DNA from: Lacrimispora xylanisolvens | GTDB taxonomy: Bacteria; Bacillota; Clostridia; Lachnospirales; Lachnospiraceae | Length of the DNA stretch: 64,000 bases | Direction: 5' to 3' | Assembly (NCBI RefSeq): GCF_002934545.1 | Contig: NZ_PTJA01000019.1 | Span: 21,021-85,020 of the forward strand | Shown: positions 34,754 through 43,767 of the stretch, piece by piece | How the letters are laid out: every line of letters starts with the position of its first letter | Position numbering within the stretch: position 1 is the stretch's first letter | Program-made: the position numbers and the translations under genes | The notes under the pieces: generated by a model | Seen by the model: only the letters and a program-made list of their open reading frames with translations | Databases searched by the model: none | Told to the model about the DNA's origin: nothing

Positions 34754-36424
34754 ATGGAAGAGAACCGTAGAAACAGGAAAACAATTGTAATTGGACATAA
34801 AAACCCGGATACAGATTCCATTTGTTCAGCTGTCTGTTATGCCAATTTAAAAAGGCTGCTGACAAAGGAAGACTATCAGCCGGGAAGAGCTGGGCGGGTG
34901 AATGAAGAGACCCAGTTCGTACTTAATTATTTTGGAGTTGAGCCTCCGGAACTGATTGAGAATGTAAAGACCCAGGTGCTGGATATTGAGATAAGGGAGA
35001 CCCGTGGGGTTAAGAAAAACCTGTCTTTGAAAAATGCCTGGAATTTGATGCAGGAGGCCAATGCTGTAACCATTCCTGCTGTGACTGACGATGGAATGCT
35101 GGAGGGGCTTATTACAGTAGGTGATATTGCAAAGTCCTATATGAATGTGTATGACAGCAGTATTTTATCAAAAGCCAATACTCAGTATGCCAACATTGTG
35201 GAAACTTTAGAAGGAAATATGGTGGTTGGTGATGTCAGCGATTATTTTAATAACGGAAAGGTTTTAATTGCTGCAGCCAATCCTGACATGATGGAATACT
35301 ATATTGCCAAAGGTGATCTGGTTATTTTAGGAAACCGCTATGAATCCCAGCTGTGTGCCATTGAGATGGAAGCGGCCTGCATTATTGTCTGTGAAGGTGC
35401 TGCAGTTTCCATGACCATAAAGAAGCTTGCCCAGGAGCGTGGGTGTGCAGTTATGACAACTCCGTATGATACCTATACCGCCGCCCGTCTGGTAAATCAG
35501 AGTATTCCAATCAGTTATTTTATGAAAACAGACGGACTGATTACCTTCGAGGTAGAGGATTATATTGACGATATTAAGGATGTAATGGCCAGCAAACGCC
35601 ATCGTGATTTCCCTGTTCTTGATAAGAATGGAAAATATAAAGGAATGATTTCCCGTAGAAACCTACTTGGTGCGAAAGGAAAACGTCTGATTCTGGTTGA
35701 CCATAATGAGCGGTCACAGGCTGTTGAGGGAATGGAAAGTGCTGAGGTGCTGGAGATTATTGATCACCACAGACTTGGAACTGTGGAGACCATAGCCCCG
35801 GTATTCTTCCGCAACCAGCCGGTTGGATGTACCGCTACGATTATATACCAGATGTATCAGGAAAATCACATGGAGATAGAACCCAAGATAGCTGGTTTAT
35901 TATGTAGTGCTATCATTTCTGACACGCTTCTGTTTCGTTCTCCTACCTGCACAGAGGCAGATAAGAGGGCGGCTCTTAATCTTGCAGACATTGCAGGGAT
36001 TGAGGTGGAAAAATATGCTTCTTCCATGTTTGCAGCAGGAAGCAATTTAAAAGGGAAAACAGATGGAGAGATCTTCTATCAGGACTTTAAGAAATTTACA
36101 TTTGGAAAGGTGAACTTTGGAGTAGGACAGATCAGCTCTTTAAACCCCAGGGAACTGGATGAATTAAAAGAGAGAATGCTTCCTTATATGAAAAAGGCCA
36201 GAGAGGAGCATGGGGTAGACATGATGTTCTTTATGCTGACCAATATTCTTACGGAATCCACGGAACTTCTTTGTGAGGGACAGGGTGCGAAACAACTGAT
36301 TGCAACTGCATTCCGTGCAGAGGATTCCGCAGACAGCGGTGAAGATCATCTGGTAAGTCTTCCCGGTGTTGTATCCAGGAAAAAGCAGCTGATTCCTGGT
36401 ATTATGCTTGCAGTGCAGGAATAG
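34754..36424 (+). CDS. ppaC: manganese-dependent inorganic pyrophosphatase with CBS-DRTGG regulatory insert
   Basis: The 556-residue enzyme is a family II pyrophosphatase with a regulatory insert. The N-terminal DHH part has IGHKNPDTDSICSA (about residues 13-26). A first CBS domain (about 72-125), a DRTGG-like domain (about 130-250) and a second CBS domain (about 252-305) come next. The DHH domain resumes at LVDHNERSQAVEG and holds the metal motif EIIDHHRLGT (about 334-343). The DHHA2 substrate domain ends with SRKKQLIPGI. In related enzymes adenine nucleotides bind the CBS pair and set activity. AAAGGAGG precedes the ATG. Flavin reductase and shikimate kinase genes follow closely. Confidence 0.95.
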   Translation: MEENRRNRKTIVIGHKNPDTDSICSAVCYANLKRLLTKEDYQPGRAGRVNEETQFVLNYFGVEPPELIENVKTQVLDIEIRETRGVKKNLSLKNAWNLMQEANAVTIPAVTDDGMLEGLITVGDIAKSYMNVYDSSILSKANTQYANIVETLEGNMVVGDVSDYFNNGKVLIAAANPDMMEYYIAKGDLVILGNRYESQLCAIEMEAACIIVCEGAAVSMTIKKLAQERGCAVMTTPYDTYTAARLVNQSIPISYFMKTDGLITFEVEDYIDDIKDVMASKRHRDFPVLDKNGKYKGMISRRNLLGAKGKRLILVDHNERSQAVEGMESAEVLEIIDHHRLGTVETIAPVFFRNQPVGCTATIIYQMYQENHMEIEPKIAGLLCSAIISDTLLFRSPTCTEADKRAALNLADIAGIEVEKYASSMFAAGSNLKGKTDGEIFYQDFKKFTFGKVNFGVGQISSLNPRELDELKERMLPYMKKAREEHGVDMMFFMLTNILTESTELLCEGQGAKQLIATAFRAEDSADSGEDHLVSLPGVVSRKKQLIPGIMLAVQE

Positions 36425-36439
36425 AGGGAGGCAGGAATC

Positions 36440-37078
36440 ATGAAAGATAAGAATAACAGAGAGTCCGGGCAGGCAAAGCCATCGGGCAAGACAGACTGGA
36501 AGCCTGGAAATATGCTTTATCCAGTACCTGCAGTTATGGTGAGCTGTATGCGCCAGGGAGAAAAGCCTAATATCATTACGATAGCCTGGGCCGGGACAAT
36601 CTGTTCTTCTCCTGCCATGCTGTCCATTTCCATCAGGCGGGAGCGCTATTCCTATAATATTATTAAGGAAACCGGTGAGTTTGCTTTAAATCTGGTGACT
36701 GCAGATTTGGTCCGGGCAGCGGATTACTGCGGTGTGAAATCTGGAAGAGACGTGGATAAATTTTCTGATATGAAATTAACCCCCTGTTCTTTAACAAATA
36801 TAGGAGTGCCGGGAATCGCAGAAAGTCCGGTGATTCTTTCCTGTAAAGTTACAGAGATCAAGCCTCTTGGAAGTCATGATCTTTTTCTCGCTGAGGTAGT
36901 GGGTGTAACGGTAGACAACCAGTATATGGATGAGAAGAATAAATTTCATCTGAATCAGTCCAAACTGATTACTTATTCCCATGGAGAGTATTTTGAACTT
37001 GGAAAAAAGGTGGGTACGTTTGGTTATTCAGTAAAAAAAACGGATAAGAAGTCAAAGGACAGGAGGAAAAGGAAATGA
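36440..37078 (+). CDS. flavin reductase-like FMN-binding protein
   Basis: A 212-residue split-barrel flavoprotein: YPVPAVMVSCMRQGEKPNI (in parts) near residues 27-45, ITIAWAGTICSSPAMLSISIR (in parts, about 46-66) and YNIIKETGEFALNLVT (about 71-86) are the usual FMN-binding strands. The C-terminal 25 residues are a lysine/arginine-rich tail. The physiological electron acceptor is unknown. It starts 15 bp after the pyrophosphatase and its stop overlaps the next start (ATGA), so these three genes form an operon. Confidence 0.85.
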   Translation: MKDKNNRESGQAKPSGKTDWKPGNMLYPVPAVMVSCMRQGEKPNIITIAWAGTICSSPAMLSISIRRERYSYNIIKETGEFALNLVTADLVRAADYCGVKSGRDVDKFSDMKLTPCSLTNIGVPGIAESPVILSCKVTEIKPLGSHDLFLAEVVGVTVDNQYMDEKNKFHLNQSKLITYSHGEYFELGKKVGTFGYSVKKTDKKSKDRRKRK

Positions 37079-37608
37079 GAAGAAACCAGAATCTTGACAA
37101 CATTACCTTAATTGGAATGCCAGCCTCAGGAAAGAGTACAGTAGGGGTTCTTTTAGCAAAGCGTCTGGGGTACTCCTTTGTTGATGTGGATATCGTAATC
37201 CAGGAACAGGAGGGACGGCTGTTAAAAGAGATTATTGCTGAGGAAGGACAAGAGGGCTTTCTTCGAGTGGAGAACAGAGTGAATGCAGAGCTTTCCGTTC
37301 ATAACAGTGTCATTGCCCCGGGAGGTAGTGTGATCTACGGAACGGAAGCCATGGAACATCTGAAAAAGATCAGTACAGTGGTTTATTTAAAACTTAGTTA
37401 CGAAGCAGTAGAGGAACGGCTTGGTAATTTAACAGATCGTGGAGTTGTGCTGAAAGATGGAATGACACTAAAAGATTTGTACGAAGAGCGGATTCCTTAT
37501 TACGAGCAGTACGCGGATATCACCGTCGATGAGACCGGGATTGATGCAGGCGGTATTGTTGATGCTCTAAGAAGCATATTGGAAGAGCGTTTCGGATTGG
37601 AAACATAA
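37075..37608 (+). CDS. shikimate kinase-like P-loop kinase
   Basis: A 177-residue small kinase of the shikimate kinase fold. Seen: Walker A GMPASGKST (about residues 14-22), the substrate-side FVDVDIVIQ (about 35-43), LRVENR (about 62-67) in the place of the FR..E motif, and APGGSVI (about 82-88) where true shikimate kinases have a GGG loop. The lid segment reads LGNLTDRGVVL (about 115-125) without the usual RPLL. It may phosphorylate shikimate, yet these changes leave room for another small substrate. No other aromatic pathway genes are nearby. It overlaps the flavin reductase gene by 4 bp. Confidence 0.75.
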   Translation: MRRNQNLDNITLIGMPASGKSTVGVLLAKRLGYSFVDVDIVIQEQEGRLLKEIIAEEGQEGFLRVENRVNAELSVHNSVIAPGGSVIYGTEAMEHLKKISTVVYLKLSYEAVEERLGNLTDRGVVLKDGMTLKDLYEERIPYYEQYADITVDETGIDAGGIVDALRSILEERFGLET

Positions 37609-37619
37609 AGGAATGAAAG

Positions 37620-37660
37620 CAAGACGTTGAATTGATAAGATTCTGCGTCTTATTTTATTT
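37620..37660 (+). terminator. Terminator after the shikimate kinase-like gene
   Basis: AAGACG pairs with CGTCTT, with an inner TGAAT/ATTCTG partial pairing, followed by ATTTTATTT. A weak but well placed intrinsic terminator. Confidence 0.55.
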
Positions 37661-37790
37661 GTACCAGCATATTTATATAAAAAATGAGGTGATAATGTTA
37701 ATTTATTTAATGTTATGCTTTGATATATTAAGTAAGCAATTCAAAAATTAACTTATTGATTTTATTATAAGCGATGGGTATTGAAAACTA

Positions 37791-37881
37791 TTGACAAATA
37801 TATAAAAATATCATAAAGTTATAGAAAATTAAGACTAAGGCGTCTGAACAGAAAATAATTCTGCCAGATGCCTTTATTTTT
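37791..37881 (+). promoter_or_regulatory. Promoter and leader terminator before the oligopeptide transporter operon
   Basis: TTGACA (37791-37796) with a weak -10 (TAAAGT, 37814-37819, 17-base spacer) is followed by a hairpin, AAGGCGTCTG (37837-37846) with CAGATGCCTT (37865-37874), ending TATTTTTTT. The terminator lies only about 30 bases before the oppA start, with its stem beginning right after the predicted transcription start. Read-through of this element could control the operon. The rest of the 302-bp gap is AT-rich with nothing else recognised. Confidence 0.5.
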
Positions 37882-37910
37882 TTAATTTAATTGAATTGGG
37901 AGGTAATTAA

Positions 37911-39593
37911 ATGAAGAAAGCCATGAAAAAAATGGTGTCACTGGGGATCTCCGGATTAATGGTATGGTCGTTAACCGCATGCGGAAACTCCAAACCTGCG
38001 GCTCCGGTCTCAGGCACAACCCAGGCTGCAGCGGAAACAAAGGCGGCGGAAGCAGCTAAGGCAAATGCATTAAACGTACATATCGATGTGGAGGTTGCTT
38101 CCATGGACCCCCAGATAGCCACAGATGGAACCTCATTCGAAGTAATTGCGGATACTACGGATGGCCTTTATGAGCTGGATGCAGACGGAAATCCGGTTCC
38201 GGCATTGGCGGAAAGTGTGGATAAAAGCGCAGATGGGCTGACGCTTACCTATCATTTAAGGGATGCAAAATGGTCCAATGGAACACCTGTTACAGCTAAG
38301 GATTTTGTTTTTGCATGGAGAAGGGCAGTGAATCCAGTAACAGCAAGTGAATACGCATTTATTGTTGGAATCGCAGGGATTAAGAACGCAGATGCAGTTT
38401 CTTCTGGGGAAAAACCATTAGAAGAACTGGGAGTAACTGCGGTTGATGATAAGACACTGAAAGTAGAGCTTGACGTTCCGGTGCCATTTTTTGAATCTTT
38501 AATGGCTTTCCCAACCTTCTATCCGGTAAATGAAGAATTTTTCACCAAGTGTGGGGATCAGTATGCAAGTACACCGGATACGCTGCTGTCAAACGGTCCA
38601 TTTAAGATTACCGCCTATGAGCCGGCAGCCACTACCATTACTCTGGAGAAAAATCCGGATTACTGGGATGCAGGAAAGGTAAAACTTGATGGTATTAATT
38701 ATCAGGTTATTAAGGACTCCCAACAGGCAATGCTTGCATATCAGAACGGAGATTTGGACTTAGTCACACTTTCTGGTGAGCAGGTGGAGCAGTTTCAGGC
38801 AGATCCTGAATTTAAGAATATTATGGCTGGATATTTATGGTATATATCTCCCAATACCAAAGTGGCAGGCCTTGAAAACCTTAATTTAAGAAAGGCATTG
38901 TCCCTTTGCTTTGACAAAGAGGCAGTATGTAAAAATATTTTAAAGGATGGTTCCATTCCGGCATATTTTGCAGTACCAACTCTTCTTGCAACAGGTCCTG
39001 ACGGAAAAGATTATAGAGAAGATGCAGGAAGCAATTACTTTAAGACAGATAAAGCGGAAGCTTTGAAATATTGGGAAGAGGCGAAAAAGGAACTGGGAGT
39101 GGAGAGCCTGACTTACACCATGATTGTGGAAGATACGGAATCTGCCATTAATGTGGCGCAGTTCCTTCAGTCTGAGATTCAGACCACACTTCCGGGAATC
39201 ACCATTAACTTAGAGCAGATGCCTAAGAAAAACCGTGTAGAGCGGATGCAGGAAGGTACGTTTGAACTTGGTCTTACTCGTTGGGGACCGGACTATGCGG
39301 ATCCTATGACATATCTTGACATGTGGATTACTGACAGCCCCAACAACTACGGCTTCTGGTCCAATGCTGAATATGATTCCATTATCCAGTCTGCTAAGAA
39401 AGGGGATCTTGCACTTGATCCTGCAGCAAGATGGAAAGCCTTAATTGGTGCAGAAAAGATTGTTTGTGACAATGCAGTGATTCTTCCGGTTTACCAGAAG
39501 GGAAATGCAGTAATGCAGAAAACTGGGGTTGAAGGCGTGGAATTCCACTCCATTGCGATCAACCGTTATTTTAAGAATACGACTAAGAAATAA
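37911..39593 (+). CDS. oppA: oligopeptide ABC transporter substrate-binding lipoprotein
   Basis: The 560-residue protein has a lipoprotein signal (MKKAMKK, hydrophobic run, LTAC lipobox with Cys at residue 24) followed by an Ala/Thr-rich spacer, so it is anchored to the outside of the membrane. The family 5 extracellular solute-binding domain fills the rest, with AESVDKSADGLTLTYHLRDAKWSNGTPVTAKDFVFAWRR (in parts, about residues 99-137) as its signature. It captures peptides and delivers them to OppBC. It heads a five-gene operon and is separated from oppB by 90 bp that include a large hairpin, which usually sets its higher expression. Confidence 0.93.
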   Translation: MKKAMKKMVSLGISGLMVWSLTACGNSKPAAPVSGTTQAAAETKAAEAAKANALNVHIDVEVASMDPQIATDGTSFEVIADTTDGLYELDADGNPVPALAESVDKSADGLTLTYHLRDAKWSNGTPVTAKDFVFAWRRAVNPVTASEYAFIVGIAGIKNADAVSSGEKPLEELGVTAVDDKTLKVELDVPVPFFESLMAFPTFYPVNEEFFTKCGDQYASTPDTLLSNGPFKITAYEPAATTITLEKNPDYWDAGKVKLDGINYQVIKDSQQAMLAYQNGDLDLVTLSGEQVEQFQADPEFKNIMAGYLWYISPNTKVAGLENLNLRKALSLCFDKEAVCKNILKDGSIPAYFAVPTLLATGPDGKDYREDAGSNYFKTDKAEALKYWEEAKKELGVESLTYTMIVEDTESAINVAQFLQSEIQTTLPGITINLEQMPKKNRVERMQEGTFELGLTRWGPDYADPMTYLDMWITDSPNNYGFWSNAEYDSIIQSAKKGDLALDPAARWKALIGAEKIVCDNAVILPVYQKGNAVMQKTGVEGVEFHSIAINRYFKNTTKK

Positions 39594-39613
39594 GACTTTG
39601 TAAGTTTTATATT

Positions 39614-39661
39614 CTGGCTGCCGGAGGGGTTACAGGTCCTGCCTGTTATTCCTCTGGCTGC
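39614..39661 (+). repeat. Intercistronic hairpin between oppA and oppB
   Basis: CTGCCGGAGG pairs with CCTCTGGCTG (G-T pair and one mismatch), then an inner ACAGG/CCTGT stem closes a short loop. There is no run of T. Such structures between a binding-protein gene and its permease genes are commonly stabilisers of the upstream mRNA. Confidence 0.55.
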
Positions 39662-39683
39662 TTAATTTGGGAGGGTAACGTTT

Positions 39684-40631
39684 GTGAAACGATATATTGT
39701 TAAGAGAATCTGTATATCAGCAGCCACTTTGCTGGCTATCCTGCTTATATTATTTCTGATGCTGGAACTGATGCCTGGTTCCCCGTTCAATGATGAGAAA
39801 CTAACCCAGTCTCAGGTAGCGCTGTTAAATGCCAAATACGGTCTGGATAAACCGGTATTCATACGGTTTTTAAACTATGTGAAGAACATGCTGTCTGGTG
39901 ACTTTGGGGTATCCTATACCATTTCCAAGAATACGTCTATTACCACTCTTTTAGCAACCAGACTTCCTATTTCCATCAGAATCGGAGGGCAGGCAGTTTT
40001 ACTTGGAACTGTGGTGGGACTGGTATTGGGACTCATAGCTGCTTTAAAGCATAATACGATTTTTGATACCATGACAACGGTTATTTCTGTTCTTGGAGTC
40101 AGTCTTCCGTCTTATGTATTTGCACTGGGGCTGTCTTATACCCTTGGCTATCAGTTTAAATGGTTTCCTTTATTGTATCAGCAGCAGGAAGCGGTGAAAT
40201 CTTCCGTTCTTCCTACCATATCCTTAGCCATGTTTACGGTAGCAACCGTAGCCCGGTTTACCAGAACGGAAATGCTTGAGGTTCTGGGATCCGATTATAT
40301 GCTTCTTGCAGAAAGCAAGGGGCTTCCCGGCTGGCGGCTTATACTGATTCATGGATTAAGAAATGCACTGATTCCCATTGTCACAGTTCTGGCGCCTCTT
40401 GTTGTCAGTCTGATGACCGGTTCTCTGGTGGTGGAAAAAATATTCTCCATTCCTGGAATCGGAAGCCTTCTGGTCACGGCCATTCAGTCCAATGATTATA
40501 ATGTGATCGTAACTCTGGCATTTATATACAGTGCCATGTATATCGGAATCATGCTTGCTGTGGATATCTTATATGGTCTCATTGATCCACGGATCAGGCT
40601 GGCGAAGGAGGATGATTATGAGCAGTCATAA
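39684..40631 (+). CDS. oppB: oligopeptide ABC transporter permease OppB
   Basis: A 315-residue permease with six TM segments. The N-terminal MKRYIVKRICISAATLLAILLI segment (in parts) and LMLELMPGSPF are typical of the OppB/DppB group, and the EAA loop that docks on the ATPases is seen as LAESKGLPGWRLILIHGLRNALIP (in parts, about residues 211-234). GGGAGG at 39669-39674 precedes a GTG start at 39684. Its last 14 bases overlap oppC. Confidence 0.93.
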   Translation: MKRYIVKRICISAATLLAILLILFLMLELMPGSPFNDEKLTQSQVALLNAKYGLDKPVFIRFLNYVKNMLSGDFGVSYTISKNTSITTLLATRLPISIRIGGQAVLLGTVVGLVLGLIAALKHNTIFDTMTTVISVLGVSLPSYVFALGLSYTLGYQFKWFPLLYQQQEAVKSSVLPTISLAMFTVATVARFTRTEMLEVLGSDYMLLAESKGLPGWRLILIHGLRNALIPIVTVLAPLVVSLMTGSLVVEKIFSIPGIGSLLVTAIQSNDYNVIVTLAFIYSAMYIGIMLAVDILYGLIDPRIRLAKEDDYEQS

Positions 40632-41679
40632 CAGGGAAGCAGTAACGTTTGAATTTAAGCCGGATGATTTTATTATGGCCGATAACCACAGGATAGGAAT
40701 TGACCGGGTTTATCCGGCGCAGTCTTACTGGAAAGATGTCATATCTTCTTTTTTGAAAAATAAAGGGGCAGCAGCGGGATTTATTGCTATAGTGTTTGTC
40801 ATCTTTATGGCAATTGCCGGCCCATATATGAATGGCTATACATACAATGAACAGATCATAGCAAATCAGAATCTTGCTCCAAGAGTTCCGGTTCTGGAAA
40901 AGTTGGGAATCATGGATGGATCAGAGACCATGAACACCTCCACAGGTAAAGTTACGGTTAACCGGTATGTTGATCCGCAAAAGACTACCGGACTTGAAAA
41001 TACTTATTACTGGTTTGGTACGGATGTATTGGGCAGGGATATATTTACCAGGACGTTTATGGGAACCAGAATCTCCCTTTACATTGCTTTGGTGGCAGTT
41101 CTTGTTGACATGTGCTTTGGCATGAGCTACGGTCTGATCAGCGGATATTTTGGGGGTGCAGTGGATAATGCCATGCAGCGGTTTGCGGAGATTTTAAATG
41201 GAATTCCGACCCTTGTCATTGTTACCCTTCTTATGCTGGTGTTAAAACCAGGGCTTGCGACCATCACTCTGGCACTTGCCATTACCGGCTGGATTGGTAT
41301 GAACCGGGTCGCCAGAGCCCAGGTTTTAAAGCTGAAGGAGCAGGAGTTTATTCTTGCATCCAGAACACTTGGAGCGGGGGATTTTTATTTGATTTTTAAG
41401 GAAATACTTCCAAACATTTTTGGTCAGCTGATTATTATGTCCATGTTTTCCATACCAAACGCAATCTTTACGGAAGCATTTCTTGCATTTATCGGTCTGG
41501 GGGTTCCGGCACCGTTAGCTTCTCTTGGGTCACTGATCAGCGATACGTTTAAGTCCTTCACAACCCATCCCTATATGATCATATCACCGGTGATCGTTCT
41601 GGCAGTTATTATGCTCAGTTTTAATATGCTGGCAGATGGACTGAGAGATGCGTTTGATCCGAAGATGAAAGAGATGTAG
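40618..41679 (+). CDS. oppC: oligopeptide ABC transporter permease OppC
   Basis: A 353-residue permease with a TM segment near residue 55-75 and five more after about 140. The loop between TM1 and TM2 is long and contains WFGTDVLGRDIFTR (about residues 125-138), the hallmark of OppC/DppC proteins. The EAA loop is FILASRTLGAGDFYLIFKEILPN (in parts, about 242-264). AAGGAGG within the end of oppB sets the start at ATG 40618; the open frame extends further upstream inside oppB but has no other ribosome site. Confidence 0.93.
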   Translation: MSSHNREAVTFEFKPDDFIMADNHRIGIDRVYPAQSYWKDVISSFLKNKGAAAGFIAIVFVIFMAIAGPYMNGYTYNEQIIANQNLAPRVPVLEKLGIMDGSETMNTSTGKVTVNRYVDPQKTTGLENTYYWFGTDVLGRDIFTRTFMGTRISLYIALVAVLVDMCFGMSYGLISGYFGGAVDNAMQRFAEILNGIPTLVIVTLLMLVLKPGLATITLALAITGWIGMNRVARAQVLKLKEQEFILASRTLGAGDFYLIFKEILPNIFGQLIIMSMFSIPNAIFTEAFLAFIGLGVPAPLASLGSLISDTFKSFTTHPYMIISPVIVLAVIMLSFNMLADGLRDAFDPKMKEM

Positions 41680-41689
41680 GAGGCAGATT

Positions 41690-42772
41690 ATGAATAAAGA
41701 TAAGGTTTTGTCAATCAGAAATTTATCCATCTCGTTTCAGACCTCTGCCGGCGAAGTAAATGCCATCAGAGGCGTCAATCTGGATCTATATCAGGGGGAA
41801 ACCCTGGCTATCGTAGGAGAATCGGGCTCCGGTAAATCAGTGACTGTAAAGGCAATTATGGGTATATTAAGCGGAAACGGAAAAGTAAAGAGCGGAACCA
41901 TTGATTTTACCTCACGTAAGAGTGGGGAGGAAATAAAAGAAGAACTATTGTCATTTAGCAAAAAAGAGATGCGCCGCCGGATTAATGGTCGCCGGATCGC
42001 CATGGTATTTCAGGACCCTATGACTTCTCTAAATCCAACCATGCCAATTGGCAGTCAGATTATGGAAGGAATGCGTTATCACTATAAAACCAGTAAAAAA
42101 GAAGCGTATGAAAAAGCGGTGAAACTTCTTGATCTGGTTGGAATCACAGAGCCGGAAAAGAGAATGAAAAGCTATCCCCATCAGCTTTCCGGAGGAATGA
42201 GGCAGAGAGTGGTAATTGCAATTGCTTTGTCCTGTGATCCTGAGATATTGATTTGTGATGAACCAACTACAGCTTTGGACGTAACCATTCAGGCTAAAAT
42301 TCTGGAGCTGATTAAAGATATTCAGAAGAAAACAGGGATTTCTGTCATTTACATTACCCATGATCTGGGAGTAGTGGCAAAGGTGGCGGATTATGTGGCA
42401 GTGATGTATGCGGGGAAAGTGGTAGAAAAAGGACTTTCTGAGGAGATCTTTTATGATCCCAGACACCCCTACACATGGGGATTGTTATCTGCCATGCCGG
42501 ATTTAGATACCAATGACGAGGTGCTTTATACTATCCCCGGAAGTCCGTTCAATCTGTTAAATAAAACAGAGGGTGATGCATTTGCAGAGCGAAACCGGTT
42601 TGCATTAAACATTGATTATCGCCTGGAACCGCCTATGTTTGAGGTCACTGAGACTCATTATGCGGCAACATGGCTTCTTCATGAAAATGCACCTGCTGTG
42701 TCAATGCCAGAGGCATTAAAGGAAAGGATAAAGAGAATGGGGGAGGAGGTGCATTCGCTTGGAGGAGAATAG
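41690..42772 (+). CDS. oppD: oligopeptide ABC transporter ATP-binding protein OppD
   Basis: A 360-residue ABC ATPase: Walker A GESGSGKS (about residues 43-50), Q-loop FQDPMTSLNP (about 107-116), signature LSGGMRQR (about 165-172), Walker B ILICDEPTTALD (about 185-196) and the switch His in ITHDLG. The C-terminal oligopeptide domain (about 260-340) normally has several cysteines that bind an iron-sulfur cluster in some homologs; here the usual C-rich stretch is absent (NRFALNIDYRLEPPMF). It powers uptake together with OppF. Confidence 0.93.
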   Translation: MNKDKVLSIRNLSISFQTSAGEVNAIRGVNLDLYQGETLAIVGESGSGKSVTVKAIMGILSGNGKVKSGTIDFTSRKSGEEIKEELLSFSKKEMRRRINGRRIAMVFQDPMTSLNPTMPIGSQIMEGMRYHYKTSKKEAYEKAVKLLDLVGITEPEKRMKSYPHQLSGGMRQRVVIAIALSCDPEILICDEPTTALDVTIQAKILELIKDIQKKTGISVIYITHDLGVVAKVADYVAVMYAGKVVEKGLSEEIFYDPRHPYTWGLLSAMPDLDTNDEVLYTIPGSPFNLLNKTEGDAFAERNRFALNIDYRLEPPMFEVTETHYAATWLLHENAPAVSMPEALKERIKRMGEEVHSLGGE

Positions 42773-43706
42773 AAAGCCGCTATTGGAAGTAAAAGATTTA
42801 AAGCAGCATTTTAAGCTTGGCAGGAAGTTTTCCATAAAAGCTGTTGATGGAGTTTCTTTTCGGATTTACCCTGGAGAGACCTACGGTCTGGTAGGGGAGT
42901 CAGGAAGCGGAAAATCTACCATCGGAAGGTCAGTTATCCGTCTGTATGAGCCCACTTCTGGTGAGGTGTGGTTTCAGGGAACAAAAATTTCGGGAAAACT
43001 TTCCCCTCAGGATACAAAGCATTTAAGAACTAATATGCAGATGATTTTTCAGGATCCAATGGCTTGTTTAAATCCCAGAAAAAAAATTCTGGACATTGTT
43101 GCCCAGGGACTTGATATACACCACATGTATACCACCACAGAGGAGAGAGAGGAAAAGGTATACCGGATCCTTGATATGGTAGGTCTGTCCAGGGAACATG
43201 CCAATCGTTATCCCCATCAATTCTCGGGAGGTCAGAGACAGCGGATCGGAATTGCCAGAGCGCTTATTATGGAACCGGAATTAATTATTGCAGATGAGGC
43301 AATTAGTGCATTGGATGTTTCCATTCAGGCCCAGGTTGTTAACTTAATGAAAGAACTTCAAAAACAGACGAAAACAGCCATATTATTTATCGCTCATGAT
43401 TTATCCATGGTAAAATATATATCTGACAGGATCGGAGTTCTCCATTTGGGGCATTTGGTGGAGACCGGGACAACGGAAGAGATATTCTTAAGACCGATTC
43501 ATCCCTATACAAGATCTTTATTATCAGCAATACCAAAACCGGATCCTGTTTCAGAAAGGAGCCGGACGGCGTTTACCTATGACCTAAAAGGGATGGGCAT
43601 CGATTATCTGTCGGGGGCGGAGCATCACGTAGAGGGTGAGCATTATGTTCTTGGAACAGATGATGAGGTGAAACGGTGGATGGCCAATGATTTCTTACAA
43701 CAATAA
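42759..43706 (+). CDS. oppF: oligopeptide ABC transporter ATP-binding protein OppF
   Basis: A 315-residue ABC ATPase with Walker A GESGSGKST (about residues 41-49), FQDPMACLNP, signature FSGGQRQR (about 154-161), Walker B LIIADEAISALD (about 174-185) and IAHDLSMV. The start is a TTG at 42759, overlapping oppD by 14 bp, with GGGGGAGGAGG at 42740-42750 eight bases upstream; no ATG start is available before the conserved LLEVKDLKQHF. It ends the operon before a bidirectional terminator. Confidence 0.92.
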   Translation: MEENRKPLLEVKDLKQHFKLGRKFSIKAVDGVSFRIYPGETYGLVGESGSGKSTIGRSVIRLYEPTSGEVWFQGTKISGKLSPQDTKHLRTNMQMIFQDPMACLNPRKKILDIVAQGLDIHHMYTTTEEREEKVYRILDMVGLSREHANRYPHQFSGGQRQRIGIARALIMEPELIIADEAISALDVSIQAQVVNLMKELQKQTKTAILFIAHDLSMVKYISDRIGVLHLGHLVETGTTEEIFLRPIHPYTRSLLSAIPKPDPVSERSRTAFTYDLKGMGIDYLSGAEHHVEGEHYVLGTDDEVKRWMANDFLQQ

Positions 43707-43754
43707 AAAAAGAAGAAGGTATGCACATTGACGGGCATACCTTCTTCTTTTTTT
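43705..43754. terminator. Bidirectional terminator between oppF and the chemoreceptor
   Basis: A perfect 20-base inverted repeat (AAAAAAAGAAGAAGGTATGC with its complement) around a 10-base loop. It gives T-runs on both strands and serves both convergent genes. Confidence 0.9.
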
Positions 43755-43767
43755 ATTATCACTTGAT

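Noticed and set aside
42029..42466. Open frame antisense to oppD (145 codons)
   Set aside because: Shadow of a strongly conserved gene; no ribosome site and no family features.
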